Source of the DNA: Cristatella mucedo
Taxonomy: Eukaryota; Bryozoa; Phylactolaemata; Cristatellidae
Direction of reading: 5' to 3'
Length of the DNA stretch: 62,000 bases
NCBI GenBank assembly: GCA_009760855.2
Contig: WPIO01000061.1
Location: 1,905,001 to 1,967,000 of the forward strand
Numbering within the stretch: the stretch's first letter is position 1; each line of letters opens with the position of its first letter. The notes beneath the pieces were generated by a model. It was not told where the DNA came from and searched no databases. It was given only the letters and a program-made list of their open reading frames with translations. Below are positions 42,436 to 54,526 of the stretch, in pieces. The translations under genes were made by a program, and so were the position numbers.

Positions 42436-43719
42436 CTATTTACGAGCTGTCCCCGGATATGCTACACAAAACAGGACCTGCTTAGCATAAGATGCGATGT
42501 CGCCATTAGTCGATACCTACCGGAAGGCCTTCTCCGGAGGGTCATTGAGAACCTACCTGCATCCTGTGTTCGCCCCATTAACAGCTCGGCTATCAAACCT
42601 ACAACTCGTAAGTTTAAAGCGCTATATAGTACTTGTTGCCGTAGTAGCCTATCCACTGTAGCCCAGCACGTTGTGAAACGTCGTCCCACGGCCGTTACCA
42701 AGGTCCAATTAAAATTCGAAGAGCTAGCTTCCGCCAGGCCGGACGCAAACGGTAGAGAATACGAGCCACTTCATCGCCATCGCCCAGTTGGTGGACAGCC
42801 TCTTACATTCCGCCTACTAAATGTCAGCTCGCTAAAAATCAAAGGGTTACTTATCCGCGATCAGGTGGTCCAGGAGAAGCTAGATGCATTTCTGCTTACC
42901 GAAACCTGGATGACGCCTTGATCCAGTAGCTGTATTTCCGAGACCACCCCACCCGGGTTCTCATTCTATCAGTCCATGCGTTCTGACAAGGTTGGTGGCT
43001 GGATTGCAATTATTGTTCGCGAATCGATTGGCTATAAAATGTGCAGTTTCTCGCACGGGTCATCGTTTGAATCGGTTGCTATCAGGTCTTCATCAAAGAC
43101 AATGCATCTTACCGTTGTGATATACCGGCCTCCTTCTGGCTGTCTAAACTTGTTTATAGAGGAGTTTTCAGAGTTCCTTGCTATAATATTTGTGTGTGAC
43201 AGGCCACAACTGATTGTAAGAGACTTCAATATTCACGTTGACAACCCTAGCAACAGCCAGGTCCTCTCATTTCTTGACTGTCTGGAGAATCTTGGTTTGG
43301 CCCAACACGTTAATCATAGCACCCACGTCGGTGGCCACATTCTAGATCTCGTGATCACTAAGGATGTCCTCCCCACTGACTTTGTGGTGTGCCCACTGAC
43401 CCTCTCAGATCATTGTTCGGTCTCGTTTACTGTTTCTGCTCCATCGTACGTGCAGGGCAATGTCGAATTTGCCAAACGACGTAACTTACAAAGCATTGAC
43501 ATGGACAAGTTTTTGAAATCTGTTTGTGATGCAGGCCTTTTTGAACTGCATTCAGACTCGACCGGCAGCCTCGATACCCTCATAGATGCGATGAACATGA
43601 CACTCAGGAGTGCTCTTGACAAGCATGCTACCGTTCGCTCTACCCGTGTTCAAAGTCATCGAGATTGCTTTCAATTTACAAAAAAATCCTTAAGATGCGC
43701 CGTGTTAAGCACGAGCTAG
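42436..43719 (+). pseudogene. LINE-A ORF2 N-terminal part with APE endonuclease
   Basis: Open from 42436 to about 42921, a stop at 42919-42921, then open from 42976. Endonuclease landmarks are LNVSSL and LLTETW (the E is a metal ligand), YRPPSG, DFNIHVDNPS and LSDHCSV (final D-H pair). The G usually before DFN is R here. The domain nicks the target so that RT can prime. About 70 unassigned residues precede it. The frame is lost at 43717-43719, in the linker to RT. Confidence 0.82.
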
Positions 43720-43923
43720 AACGTCGTTTCATGAAATCGGGGGTCTGAGGCAGACCTAGTCAATTTTAAAGACTTCCTTCGTGTTTACACACGAAAGCTT
43801 AAAAAAGCCAGGGCTTCTTTTTTTGTTAGAAAACTGACTTCCTGCCAGTCGGACACTAAACAGATTAATAAGACAGTAAACCATTTACTGGCCAATGCTG
43901 TCAGGTCTGACTCCCCAGATATC

Positions 43924-45540
43924 ATGGGCACAGCCGAAAAGTTTTCAGCCTTCTTTACTGAAAAAATTGAGCACATTCTTGCCTCCATTAAGCCCCCTCC
44001 TACCAAAGCAATCGCCGTTCCTCAACCTGTGACCAATCTTAAAAGATTCTCTGATGTTTCTGCCTGTGATGTGGCTTCCTTAATAAGGTCTCGCAAAAGG
44101 AGTTCGTCTCCTGGAGACCCTATACCTTCATCTCTGTGGTCTTCACTTGCAGACCAACTTAGCCCTGCCATAACCAAATATTATAATGCTTCTTTAGGAA
44201 AACGGATCGTCCCCAAGTCCTTCAAATCGCCAATCGTTAGACCTATTCTTAAAAAGCCTGGATTAGACACAGAGGTCCTAGCAAACTATCGTCCAGTTTC
44301 CCTTCTTCCGTTATCAAAGATTCTGAAAAAAATTGTTGCAAAGCAGCTAGTTGAACATATTGAAAATAATGGAATGTCAGAAACATTTTAATCTGGTTTC
44401 AAGAGGCAGCACTCTACTGAAACTGCTTCCTTTGTGTTAACAATGACATTCTACGTGGCAACGACGACGGGAATGTCACTGCCCTAGCTCTGCTAGATTT
44501 GTCTGCTGCTTTCGACACCATTGATCACGAAGTTCTGCTTGAAAGATTGAGAACAACGATTGGTCTGGCAGACGAAGCACGGGCGTGGTTAAAATCCAAC
44601 TTGTCAGATCGTGTTCAATCCGTGTCGTGTGGAGGTCGGGTCTCAGACATGAGAAGGGTCACCTGTGGAGTCTCTCAAGGGTCTGTACTCGGTCCCTTGC
44701 TGTTATCCATTTATAGGCAACCTCTGGGAAAAGTGATTAATGCCCATGGAAGAGGATATAACTTCAATGCTGACGATAATCAATAGTATTTGTCATTTAA
44801 ACCGTCGGAATCTGCTGCAGCAACTGAGAAACTGAATGCTTGCCTTGCCGATATTCGATCCTGGATGTCGGAAAACTTCCTGAAATTAAATGACGATAAA
44901 ACCGAACTGCTTCCCATAGGACACCCTAAGCTTGTGGCTGGATTAAAAGGCTTTGCTGTTCTAATAGGTGATGCTATTGTGCGACCTTCACCACGTGCTC
45001 GTTATCTAGGTGTCGTGTTCGACAGCTGCCTCAATTTCAAAAGCTTCATTCAAAAGACTGCCTCTACAGCTAGCCATCACATCCGATCCCTATCCGAAAT
45101 TAGAAGCTGTCTCCCACAATGGCTTGTAAAAAATTTATTTAGCTCTTTAGTTCCGTCTCGGCTTGATTATTGTAATTCCCTTTTGGCTGGGCTACCAAAG
45201 AAAGCTATAATGCCACTACAGCAGACTATGAATATGGCTGCAAGGCTGGTCTTTAAGTCCCAGCGGTTTGAGCACGTGTCACCTTTGCTGGAAGAGCTAG
45301 GATAGTTGCCGGTTGAGCAAAGGATACGGAGGAAAGTTCTTAGGCTGACCCACAAGGCCTGCCACGGCTTGGCTCCTTCATACCTAGCTGAACTGCTGCA
45401 TCAGTTCCAGCCTGTTCTCGCCCTCAGGTCCTGTGTGGACAATAAATTAGCTGTCCCATTCCTCTGCTTAAAGACAGTTGGCGACAGAAGCTTTAGCTCT
45501 GCAGGTCCTAGACTGTGGAACTTGCTTCAACAATTTTTGC
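43924..45540 (+). pseudogene. LINE-A ORF2 C-terminal part, reverse transcriptase
   Basis: RT in pieces: 43924-44391 ([25 protein letters not shown]), 44499-44786 (AAFDTIDHEVLL, GVSQGSVLGPLLL, and NADDNQ where active copies read YADDTQ), 44790-45305 (thumb, AARLVFKSQRFEHVSPLL) and 45306-45540. Breaks are a TAA after SETF near 44390, a TAG inside the catalytic region near 44785 and a TAG at 45303. Inactive. Confidence 0.85.
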
Positions 45541-45661
45541 GCAACGACATCTATATCTTGGTGGTAACGTTCGTAATAGTAAAGACAATGGTGGAAGGTA
45601 AGAATTGAGGGCGCTCATGGTCTCCCGAGATCCAATGAAGCTGGAATGCCCCTAGGGCGTA

Positions 45662-47650
45662 CTATACGCCCACTTCAAGGCGCCACAGTGCCTGCCGGGC
45701 CTCTGACCGGAGCGACCTCGAACCCATATGCCCGGCATTATCGAAGGAGCCGCCACAGAAAAAGATGGTCCTGGCCTCATCCGAGGGTGCTCCTCTGAGC
45801 ACCCTGATGGCAACATCTAGGCCGTCCTTAGCAATAGTGGCCACGGACCAGTCCGGAGAGGACAGCATCCGGCACGCCTGCATGGTACGAAGAATATCAA
45901 CGTCCTGCGACAGCTGGAGGAGGCCGAGACCACCAGTGGAGCGTGGTGCATGAAAGAAGCTCACAGTTGCTCTGTCAGGATGAGAGCAAACTGACCTGCA
46001 GAAAACCTTGACCGCTCTGTCGACCAGGACGGGGAAATTCTTTTGGAGTCACTGTGCACGGCCCAGATACTCCATTCTGGGCATAAGGAACGTGAGGACG
46101 GCATCCATCTTCTACCTGGGGGCCATCAGGGACTGCTGGAGCAGGGCTATAACCCGAAGTAGAAGGGAGACCGCCGTCTCAGCCTCCGCCGGGGGGGGGG
46201 GGGGGTAATGCGAAGCGGGGGGGGGGGGGGGGCACCCAGATATAGGTGCGCCTCCTCGGAACCCAGTATTGGAACCGGGGAGCCGGCGATGATGAATGCC
46301 TGGCTCTCCGGGTGACGCACCAGCGTCCTGCATTTCTCTGGTCTGATCGTTAGGCCGATGCTTGGGGCCACGTGATGTGACGCCCTAGGCTCGACGCCAC
46401 CGATGCGAGCGATCCAACTGGCGCTTAAGAGAGCGCGCCGAGCCCGCGAATATGGCCAGATCGTCGGCCAGAGCACAAACAGAGATCATGGCCGAGCCCA
46501 GGGCATATTCATGCTCATCTGCCTCAGCTGCTAGCCTTCTGACGAGGCTCCATCACGACATCGAAGAGGATGGGTGAGAGCGGGTCCTCTTGACGGACAC
46601 CCGCAGCAGTTGGAACCGGATCCAGGGTGGTCGAACCAACTCGTATCGTTATCTGACCCCCCTTAAATAATGCTGACGAAGTCCACAAAGCATTTCTCCA
46701 TGCCTAGATGGGCAAGGGTGGAGAAAAGCCTCAGACGGCACGCTGACGAATGCGTTCTGCAGGCCTAGAAAAGCTCTGCACAGTGCATTTTTTCTGGCCG
46801 CATCCCTCAGGTCCGACTCGACCAGAAAGGTCTGCTCTAGGAAGCCCTGGAAGCTCGGAAGAAAGCCTTTTTGCTGCGGGAATAGTGTTATTATCCCGTA
46901 GCAGCAGTGACAACCTCGTGGCAAAACAACCCGACAGGAGTTTGTACAACGTTGACAGAAGCGATATCGGCCGGAAATTTCCCGGCACCTTAGGATCCCG
47001 CATATTGTGGATCAGGACCGTACGGCCTGTTTTCCAGGACCGTATGGCCGGTTTTCCATGCGTGGCACGTCACTAAACTCTATGCAACCGTTGAATATGG
47101 TCGCAAAAGTGTGGCTTGTGCGTCTACTGCCTTAAGGTGCCGGTACTCTAGGCGGTCTGCCAGTGGGGAGGTGGAGCTGGCCTTTATCCGCTTCTTTGCC
47201 ACATTCAATGGACAGAGTGGGAGCAAGACAACTGGGTTAGAGGGCTGCTCTCTGGGCGGCAACGCCTTAAGCAAGGCGCGCTGCAGGTGCGATAGGGCAG
47301 ACAGCGCCTTCCGCCTCCCAGAAGCTGCGGCACCTGGCAAGGTCCCCCCATAGAGCGTCTGGACCGGATTAATCACGATGCGGATGCTCGCAGCCTGTTA
47401 GAGCAGTACAAGCGCTGCAGCTGTGCCGCTCCCTTCAGGTTCCACCCTTGCCCAGGAGGACAGGGAGGCCGTGCAACGTTCAGTGGAGCCTCACTCTCGC
47501 CCTCTTTTCGGGCTGTGAGGGTACCTTGTTTCCGCCTGAGTGCCACCTGTCGTCTGCCCAGGATCAGCCATTCGGCCGACATCTGGTTCACGAGGGCGCA
47601 GAAATTGCCCAGTCCCTTGCCGCGAACGAAATGGCAAAGGTCTAGGTCCA
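45662..47650 (-). pseudogene. LINE-C ORF2 fragment with RT
   Basis: RT landmarks on the minus strand are GNFRPISLLSTLYKLLSGC near 46925-47000, AFLGLQNAF near 46745-46790, ALADDLAIFAGSARS (catalytic ADD) near 46440-46490, a palm-to-thumb PGSPVPILG block, and RRMLSS/GGLGLLQL at 45800-45950. Phases alternate and two G-tracts break the frame near 46200. It corresponds to C1 (51.7-53.6 kb) at about 80% amino acid similarity by eye. Confidence 0.75.
46191..46232. repeat. Two G homopolymers, G15 and G16
   Basis: 46191-46205 and 46217-46232. The same place in C1 (52351-52375) reads CCCGGGGG and CTGGGGGG, so the tracts grew by slippage, or are assembly artefacts. Confidence 0.8.
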
Positions 47651-48159
47651 TCTCAGAACAAAGGAGGGCGGAGAGTTCGGGTCAGGGGCTGCTGTTTCGT
47701 CCTCCAGCTCATTATCCTCTGCCCGAAATCTAGGGTCTGGCATTCTTAGGCTTGTGTTTTTTGCCCACTGGCAGGGTCTTGCCTGCCCCAGTTTGCTGGT
47801 CAGTTGTCCTGGGCTTGGCCGACTCTTTGTAAGCCTGAGGGTCGCGTCCGGAGAGTCTGAGGAGCTCTCTTTCACGTTAATGGAAGAGGGCAACTAGGGG
47901 GCCACAGGCGAGTACTATGCCTGTGATTTCCAAGGGGCATCATCACTGTCCTGGGTACTGAGCAAGGACGTGAGAGCCTAAGACGAGAGCGGCCCCTCCT
48001 GCAAGCTCGCGGTCCACTGGATGTCCTGCTGGAAGTAAAGCCTCCCAGCAGCTCAGAATCCTGGGGGTATAGGTGGAAGAGGAAGGGAACTTAGGGGGAG
48101 GATGAGGGGTTGGAAGAGGGGGTTGACGACTGCATGACGACGAGCAACAGGTGCGGCCG

Positions 48160-48700
48160 CTAAAATCTGGGCCCTGGGTCCAACACTCAAGAAAACAAAG
48201 AACGCATGTAATAAAACAAAAAACGGGACATTCTAAACTAAAAATGCCAGCAGATGGGCCCTGGTTTCTGCCTCAGAAGCAAAGTACCTGGTGGGCAGGG
48301 CTACACCCGGCCGGACAAAGGAATGGGAGTGCTTGACACCTAAATACTAAACCGAGGGTCGTAGACACCGGAAGCAAACACAAACTGCTACAGAAACAAA
48401 TTATAGTATAAACTGGACTTGAAAAGGACAGCAGACGGGCTACGCATTCGCCGTTACAAAGGAGTGTGAGTGTGTAGCAGCTATAAGCTAGACCGAGGGT
48501 CGTTCACACATAAGGCAAGCATAAACTTACAGAGAAACAAATTACAATACTAACTATACTGAATAAGACAGCAGATGGGCCCAGGAAACGGCATTACGGC
48601 CAAAGTACCAAGGGAGCAGAGATACACCCGGCCGGACAAAAGGAGCAGGTTACAAACGCTCCCAGAAAGCAAGCCGGAAGACGTTTGCGAACAAAAATAC
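48160..48700 (-). repeat. LINE-C 5' leader monomers, three units
   Basis: Repeat landmarks AGCAGAYGGGC at about 48248, 48431 and 48570, each followed by GTACC..G and CACCCGGCCGGACAAA in the complete units. Spacing is about 183 and 139 bp. Homologous to 60130-61065. Confidence 0.75.
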
Positions 48701-48779
48701 CTAAACCAGGAACGCTAATACACCGAGAATCAAAGAGAACTAAGCCAGGACGCGAACTCACGTCGGCATTGGCACAGTG

Positions 48780-48997
48780 AAGGGGGATTCCTCCTGCTGG
48801 CTGGCCACTTTCGGATAGCCTAAAGGGAAGCCAGCTGGCCGGGGCAAAGATCTCCTTGACTACGGACCCTAACTAATAACGGAAAGCTCGAAAATGAGCA
48901 GAACAATTTTTTACACACAAGCACCGGATACCAAACCTTCGATGACAAGAGATGGTCCTTAAATATCCTGATGTCGACAGGGCTCAGCAGGACACGC
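48780..48997 (-). promoter_or_regulatory. LINE-C 5' terminal block, divergent copy
   Basis: Matches 53570-53880 and 61125-61421 over GGACCCTAACTA, AGCTCGAAAATGAGCAG-like, CACCGGATACC and ATCCTGATGTCGACAGGGCTC-like segments. Confidence 0.7.
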
Positions 48998-48999
48998 CC

Positions 49000-50165
49000 G
49001 GCCCAGGAGGCGGCCTGACCTCAAGTGTAGCTTGAGCTTGCAATGGCATCTCTTGCCTGACAGGAGCAGCCCTCCTCACAGGCGCCACCACGGGTGCGTG
49101 AGACACAGGCGAGCAGCAGTGTATATAGCCCCCCTGCACGTTGGAGAGCGGCACCACCCAGCCAAACCTGCTGCTGTTGTCCAGCTCCAGCTGAGCGTCT
49201 GTGCATATGACACTATCAGCCGGGCCAGCTGGCCCCTAAGGGGAGCTGTCTCTGATGTTGTGACCTCCAGCTGGGGCATCTCATGCCCATCATCTTCTGG
49301 GCCCGAGGACGATGGGGCGCCCGTCTGCGGCAGTGTCTGTAGCTCCACGGGATCAGCCGGCGCCAAGGGATCCTGTGTCAGCCGTGCTTCATCCTGTGGG
49401 CACTCTGCAGTGCCCATGAATCGCAGCCAGACCCTGGCCGAGCCATTGATAGCGTCCGCTAAACAGAGCTTCCTAAGAAGCCTCCGGTGGCGGCTGGCTC
49501 ACCCTGAGGGCTGCCAGGGTGCGCCCATTCTCATAAGCTCGTTCTGTTCTTATCCGAGGCCTGTTAGAACTTGGCTTAGGACTAGCTTAAAGAATAATTT
49601 ATATATTGTGAACATTGTGTTAATTGGGTGTGTGTTCGCCCTCGGGTTTAGCTTTTTGTCGCCGCGAGGTCGCGTCTTTGACCCGCGGCTAGGTCTCGCC
49701 GGCTGGTGACTCAGTCGACACCGCCGAATCCGAGTCTTGTCGGCTTGCTCCACTTGCATAGCTTGTATTCGTTTTAATTTATCGTCGTATTAGTGCTAGT
49801 TGTATGCGAGCAAGCCCCCGGGATTTGCCTATACTAGACGCTCGGCCGTCTTCCTTTGTCTCACCCGGGGTCTCCCCCTAGGGTTCCGCCGGAAGTTGTC
49901 CCTCCCGGACCAGGAGTCCCCGGCTTCTGAGTGTATATTGGTGCGAACACGCCGGAGAGTGTAGGGCCGCAAGACTCCCCGTATCTGGGCCCACCTCACA
50001 ACACCGGTCCTGGCCGGAACGGCTGGTCCTGATTCGGGTTTGATACACTATAGACCCGCTCCTGGTTCCGGCGGTAGCCCCGCCCACTGGGTTCTCTGTG
50101 GCTGGCCGGCATACCAAGGCTCCTAAGGGGTTCCACGAGGGCTAGGAACTGGTGGGCCCTTTCAC
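49000..50165. other. GC-rich segment, role unclear (possible 5' leader of the next ORF1)
   Basis: A minus-strand frame at 49076-49417 is open but unrecognised. 49500-50165 precedes the plus-strand ORF1 and may be its leader; it does not match the 60-61 kb monomers. Confidence 0.3.
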
Positions 50166-50207
50166 CTCAGTTAGTATTGGTCCAGGAGGACTTGTACCCC
50201 CCAGATA

Positions 50208-51130
50208 ATGTCGGGGGGACAAGCCCTGCCGCCTTTGGAAGCCCCCATGGCTCCTCCAGATGCAGCCCTGCCCAAGCCGCTGGCTGCCACCCCTGGTATA
50301 GGGCTTTCAAGCCCAGTGCGCTCCTACGCAGGTATGGTAGGCTCGCAGCCCCAGCAACAGGGGTTTGTACCGATGGTCATTCCGAGAACCAGTGGTAACC
50401 CACTGGTTGTGATTGTGCCCGCTTCGGCTCCTGGAGTGAGGGGCTACGACGGGTCTAACTGGGACGAGGTGCTCGGCAGTGGACCGGGCAGACGCCCCCT
50501 GGACGGGGTCAGGTATGTCTTTCCTAACGACAACCTGAAGCAGGTGGAGCTGGGCTTCTTCACCGAGGCGGCGGCGAAAGCGGGTGCGGTTGTCCTTAAA
50601 CGGACATACCCGGGGGCTCGCCACCAGGCTGACCGCTTGGTGGTGGTAACCTTAGTGGGGTACACCCGGACGTACCGGTGGAAACGGTGGAGGCGGCCCT
50701 GGCCCCATACGGAGAGGTTGGTGCCCAGAGGAGGGGGTGGTTGCGGGCACGCGGGTCCTCAACGGCATTAGGCAGGTCATCCTTAACCTGTCCAAACCGC
50801 TCCCGGCCACCTTCCTCTTCCCGCTGTGCGACACCCCGGCAAAGGTTAGGTACCCGGGGATGCCAGCCCTGTGCGAGGTATGCCATGCCGGTGGCCATAA
50901 GGCGGGTACCTGCCCGGAAAGGAAGTGCCACACTTGTGGCGAGAAGGGCCACCTGGCGGCGGACTGTCCCAACGTCTGCTGCTTTAGGTGTCAAAAGGTA
51001 GGCCACATGGTCAGGGCCTGCCCCCTGAAGCCCAAATGTGGGGGGTGTGGAAGTGAGGGCCATGTCCGCAAGGACTGCCCCAAGGCGAAGCCCCAGCGTA
51101 GGCCCCCACCCTTGGAAGAGTGGGAGTCGG
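50208..51130 (+). pseudogene. LINE ORF1 with four CCHC zinc knuckles (copy C4)
   Basis: Gag-like RNA-binding protein of a LINE. The frame opens with ATG at 50208 (proline/alanine-rich N-terminus). A middle domain (VELGFF ... ARHQADRLVVVTL) is shared with 59.4-59.6 kb. A frameshift lies near 50700, and the second phase (to 51130) holds four CX2CX4HX4C knuckles: CEVCHAGGHKAGTC, CHTCGEKGHLAADC, CFRCQKVGHMVRAC, CGGCGSEGHVRKDC. About 50 codons later it meets, head-on, the 3' end of LINE-C copy C1 on the other strand. No ORF2 follows on this strand. Confidence 0.8.
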
Positions 51131-53570
51131 AGTGCCAGGAGCGAGGTGAGCCTACGATAAAGGCGCAGTGCTCCACGTGGCGCCCTCTGACACGAAGCTC
51201 CTCCACCAGCTCGGTGTATTTGAGGAGCTTCCTTTCCGCCGCGGTCTCTAGCTTGAGCTTCCCATTGTCAAACGGGACCGCTACATCTACTACCACAGCA
51301 TGTGTAGATGACAAGGTCCGGGCGACGTAGCAGGACCGGGTCGAGCTCGTGGTGTTGGTTCACTCGCGCATGCCTCCTCAGTGCCCAGGGCCGCGCCTCA
51401 AGGAGCCGGTTCAGGACCGAATCGTGCCGTTCAGTGAAGGCGACCATCATGCCCGGGCAGTTGTTTAGAACATGCGGGAGTGTCTCGTGCTGCCCGCAGC
51501 CCTTGCAGCAGAGGAGCTCCGACGTGGAGTCAAACCTGGCCCTAGCAGCAGCCACCGGCAGGAGATCAAGCCAGAAACGAAAAACAAAGCGCCAGGCAGC
51601 AAAAGTCACACCAAGGCCTGAAAAGAGGAAGTGGGTGTGGTTAGTGTGACTGACCGTTGCCAGACCGCTAGCCACTTTCCCCCTGGTCCTGCTTTGCGCG
51701 CCAATCTGCCACCCATGACTTAGCGATGTCCTGCCTCATGGTTGAGACCATGAAAAGAGGCACGAAATAAGGGCGCTCATGGTCTCCTTCGATCCAGTGG
51801 AGCAGAATCGTCCCGGCCGTATACTGGACACCAACTCCCAGGCGTCGGAGCACCTGGCAAGCCTCCGACCAGAGCAACCTCGAACCCAGAAGCGCAGCAT
51901 TCTCGAAGGAACCACCAGACAGGGAGATGGTCCTGGCCTCATCAGAGGGTGCTCCTCTGAGCACCTTGATGTCATCATCTAGTATGTGTCTTACCACAAC
52001 TGCCACCGTCCAGTCCGGAGAAGACAGCATGCGACATGACTGCGTAGCACAAAGAATGTCCACGTACTACGAGATCGGACGGAGGCCAAGGCCACCACTG
52101 GAGTGTGAGGCGTGAAAGAAGCCCACACTGGCTCTATCAGGAAGGGAGCAAACCGACCTGCAGAAATACTTTACCGCTCTGTCAACCGGGACGAGGAACT
52201 TCTTTGGAGCCACTGCGCACATCCCAGATACTCCATTCTGGGCATAAGAAACGTGCGGAGGGCATCCATCTTCTGCCCCGGGGCCAGTAAGGACTGCTGG
52301 AGCAGGGCTATGTCCCGGTTAATGAGGGAGACCGCCGTCTCAGCCTCTGCCCGGGGGTATTCGAAGCCCTGGGGGGCACCCAGATATAGGTGTGCCTCCT
52401 CATCACCCAGCATTGGAACCGGGGAGCCAGCGATGGTAAATGCCAGGCTCTTTGTCACTGCTAGGTGACGCACCAGCGTCCTGCATTTCTCCGGTCTGAA
52501 CGTTAGGCTGATGCTCGAGGCTACACGATGTGCTCGATCCAGCTAGCGCTGAAGGAAGCGCGAAGAGTCCGCAAATATGGCCAGATTATCAGCCAGAGCG
52601 CAAACGGAGATATTGGCCGAGCGCAGGGCATATCCATGCCTCTCCGCCCCAGCTGCTAGCCATCTGACGAAAGGCTTCATCACCACATTAAAGAGGATGG
52701 GTAGAGCAGGTCGCCTTGACGGACACCCGCAGCGGCTGGGAACGGATCTAGGGTGGTCGAGCCAATTCTCAGCTCATTCGTGCCCCCCACCCAGCATAAA
52801 GGTTGCAGACGAAGCCCAAAGTGCTCGTCCACGCCCAAATGGGCAACGGTGGAGTAGAGCACCTCATGTGGCACACTGGGGAATACGTATTGCAGGTCCA
52901 GAAAGGCTCCACAAAGAGTGTTTCCTTCTGGCCGCATCCTTCAGGGCCGATTCGACTAGGAAGATCTGAACAAGGCAGCCTTCACAGCACGGAAGAAAGC
53001 CTTTCTGCTGCGGGGATAGCATATCGTTCTCCCGCAGCAGCAGCGACGACCTCCTGGCAAAACAGCCCGACAGGAGAGTTTGTATATCGTCGGCAGTAGC
53101 GAGATCGGCCGGAAGTTTCCCTATCAGCCTAGGATCACCTTTCTTATGGATCAGAACCGTGTGGCCTTTTTTCCACGCAGTGGGGGGTGCATGTCACCAA
53201 ACTCTAGGCAACCGTTGAAGATGGTCGCCAGGAGTGTGGCTTGTGCATCCACAGCCTTAAGGTGCTCGTACTCTAGGCGGTTCGCCCCTGGGTGGACTGC
53301 TCTCTCGGCAGTGACGCCATGAGAAGGGCACGCTGCTGACGCTGCGAGTAGATAGGGCAGACCGCGGCCTCCCAAAAGCGGCAGCACTCAGCAAGGTCCC
53401 CGTCGTAGAGCATCTGGAAGAGGTTAAGCTGCAGACCGCTAGCCTTCTGTTGGAGAGGTACATGCCCTGCAGCTGTGCCGCTACCTTCGGGTTCAAGCCT
53501 CGTCCGGGAGAACTGGGAAGCCGTGCCGCATCTAGCTGAGCCTCGCTCTTGCCCTCTGTCCGGGCGTCCG
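51130..53570 (-). pseudogene. LINE-C ORF2: RT, CCHC and restriction-like endonuclease
   Basis: RT pieces are AFLDLQYVFPSVPHEVL, GVRQGD (52680-52937) and ALADNLAIFADSS near 52560-52620, where the catalytic ADD reads ADN. The knuckle CKGCGQHETLPHVLNNC (51268-51675) has the CX2CX7HX4C spacing typical of R2-like LINEs. The endonuclease follows with RPDL near 51320-51330, then after a frameshift VVVDVAVPFDN and a K-x(n)-KY stretch (51150-51300), matching the PD...D nuclease pattern. Such enzymes nick a target for RT priming. Several frameshifts and the D-to-N change make it inactive. Confidence 0.8.
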
Positions 53571-53880
53571 TTACAGAGGGAGTATAACAAGGCCAAACAC
53601 GCACACGTATGAGTCGCAGCTCGGGCGTAAAGAACGAAATTCATTCTCCGAGCAGGCGATTCTGGCGACTTCCGGCCCTACATAGGGGCAGCCGTGAGCC
53701 GGCGTCCTTAAAACGCAAAAAATAACCCTAACTAGGTACCCTAACTACAAACTAAGAGCCCGAAAATAATCAGCACTTGAAATTACACACGAATACCGGA
53801 TACCGGGCCTCCGATGGCAGATGAATATCCTCCAAAATCACGATGTCGACGGCGCTCTGCAGCACACGTCCGGATACTAC
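53570..53880 (-). promoter_or_regulatory. LINE-C 5' terminal block (copy in C1)
   Basis: About 310 bp, near-identical (about 95% by eye) to 61125-61421. Both end at the same point (CGTCCGGATACTAC on the plus strand), which marks the 5' terminus. It includes the short repeat CCCTAACTA twice. Probably an internal promoter and leader. Confidence 0.75.
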
Positions 53881-54089
53881 ACTGGCATCCTAGCGATACG
53901 TCCACGATACGGCTACACCTCTCACTACATGCACACAACATATGCACTTGTTTGTGCGGTTCATGCACGTGCATAACCCATGTACGATTCGCACTTGCAA
54001 ACGTTCCGGCATGGTGCCGTCGACCGTGAAGCTTGCCTACGGTCATCGCATTCCCTTTCAAGCACAACAACGGCCCACGGCTGCCGTAC

Positions 54090-54290
54090 CTACACACACT
54101 TGACATGCAGCAATGCTACGTGTCTGCATGCAAACAGGTTGTTGCCCGTGCGAGCCGATGGCTGTACTAGCATCTTCTGACCACCAACAACGTAATGCCG
54201 TACTGCCGTCCTGCCGTTATTGGTGAGTTTGTGCCGACGTACGTACTTGTACAAATCGATACATCGCGACCAGTGAATTAAGCTCACAGG
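54090..54290 (-). other. Possible last exon of an unrecognised host gene
   Basis: Open frame IHWSRCIDLYKYVRRHKLTN ... HVKCV ending at a stop at 54090. The acceptor before it is uncertain. It lies downstream of better supported exons on the same strand. Confidence 0.25.
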
Positions 54291-54526
54291 AGTACGACAA
54301 CAAAAAAGAACAATGCAATAACAATCTGAAACTTCTGTACAACATAATAGTGTGAATGGCTCACAGCCAAGACAATAGCCACCGATGAAAAAACAAACTA
54401 ACACGGCTGCCTCCACCAGTATTGGGCTGAGACCACATACGTTGGAACAACCAAAGAATGTCACAACATACACGAGCTGTCACGCAGTACAATCCACAAG
54501 AGGCTCACAGTGATGTTTGTACTCAC

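Larger units (their letters stand above)
42330..45560 (+). mobile_element. LINE-A copy A4, longest copy
   Basis: Spans a 5' leader, apurinic-type endonuclease and RT. The 3' UTR and tail are missing: similarity to the other copies stops near 45560, about 50 bp before LINE-C copy C2 begins. It has the only LINE-A endonuclease in the window. Confidence 0.88.
45610..48997 (-). mobile_element. LINE-C copy C2 (RLE-type LINE) with 5' leader
   Basis: Minus-strand copy from the 5' block (48780-48997), through tandem monomers (48160-48700) and an unassigned N-terminal coding region (47370-48150), to RT (45662-47010). It lacks the 3' 600 bp that carry the endonuclease in C1. It joins LINE-A copy A4 at about 45560-45610. 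Confidence 0.8.
51130..53880 (-). mobile_element. LINE-C copy C1 (RLE-type LINE, R2/NeSL-like)
   Basis: Minus-strand copy with 5' block (53570-53880) directly fused to ORF2 (51130-53570). The monomers and any ORF1 are missing, so an internal deletion is likely. It carries RT, a CCHC knuckle and a restriction-like endonuclease, the order seen in R2, NeSL and related LINEs. Confidence 0.82.

Noticed and set aside
49076-49417. Host gene on the minus strand at 49.1-49.4 kb
   Set aside because: Open but without splice sites or a recognisable domain, and in a GC-rich stretch between LINE copies, where long chance frames are common.
53720-53780. Telomere-like repeats (CCCTAAC)
   Set aside because: Only two or three imperfect units, and the same bases occur in another LINE-C leader copy, so they belong to the element.
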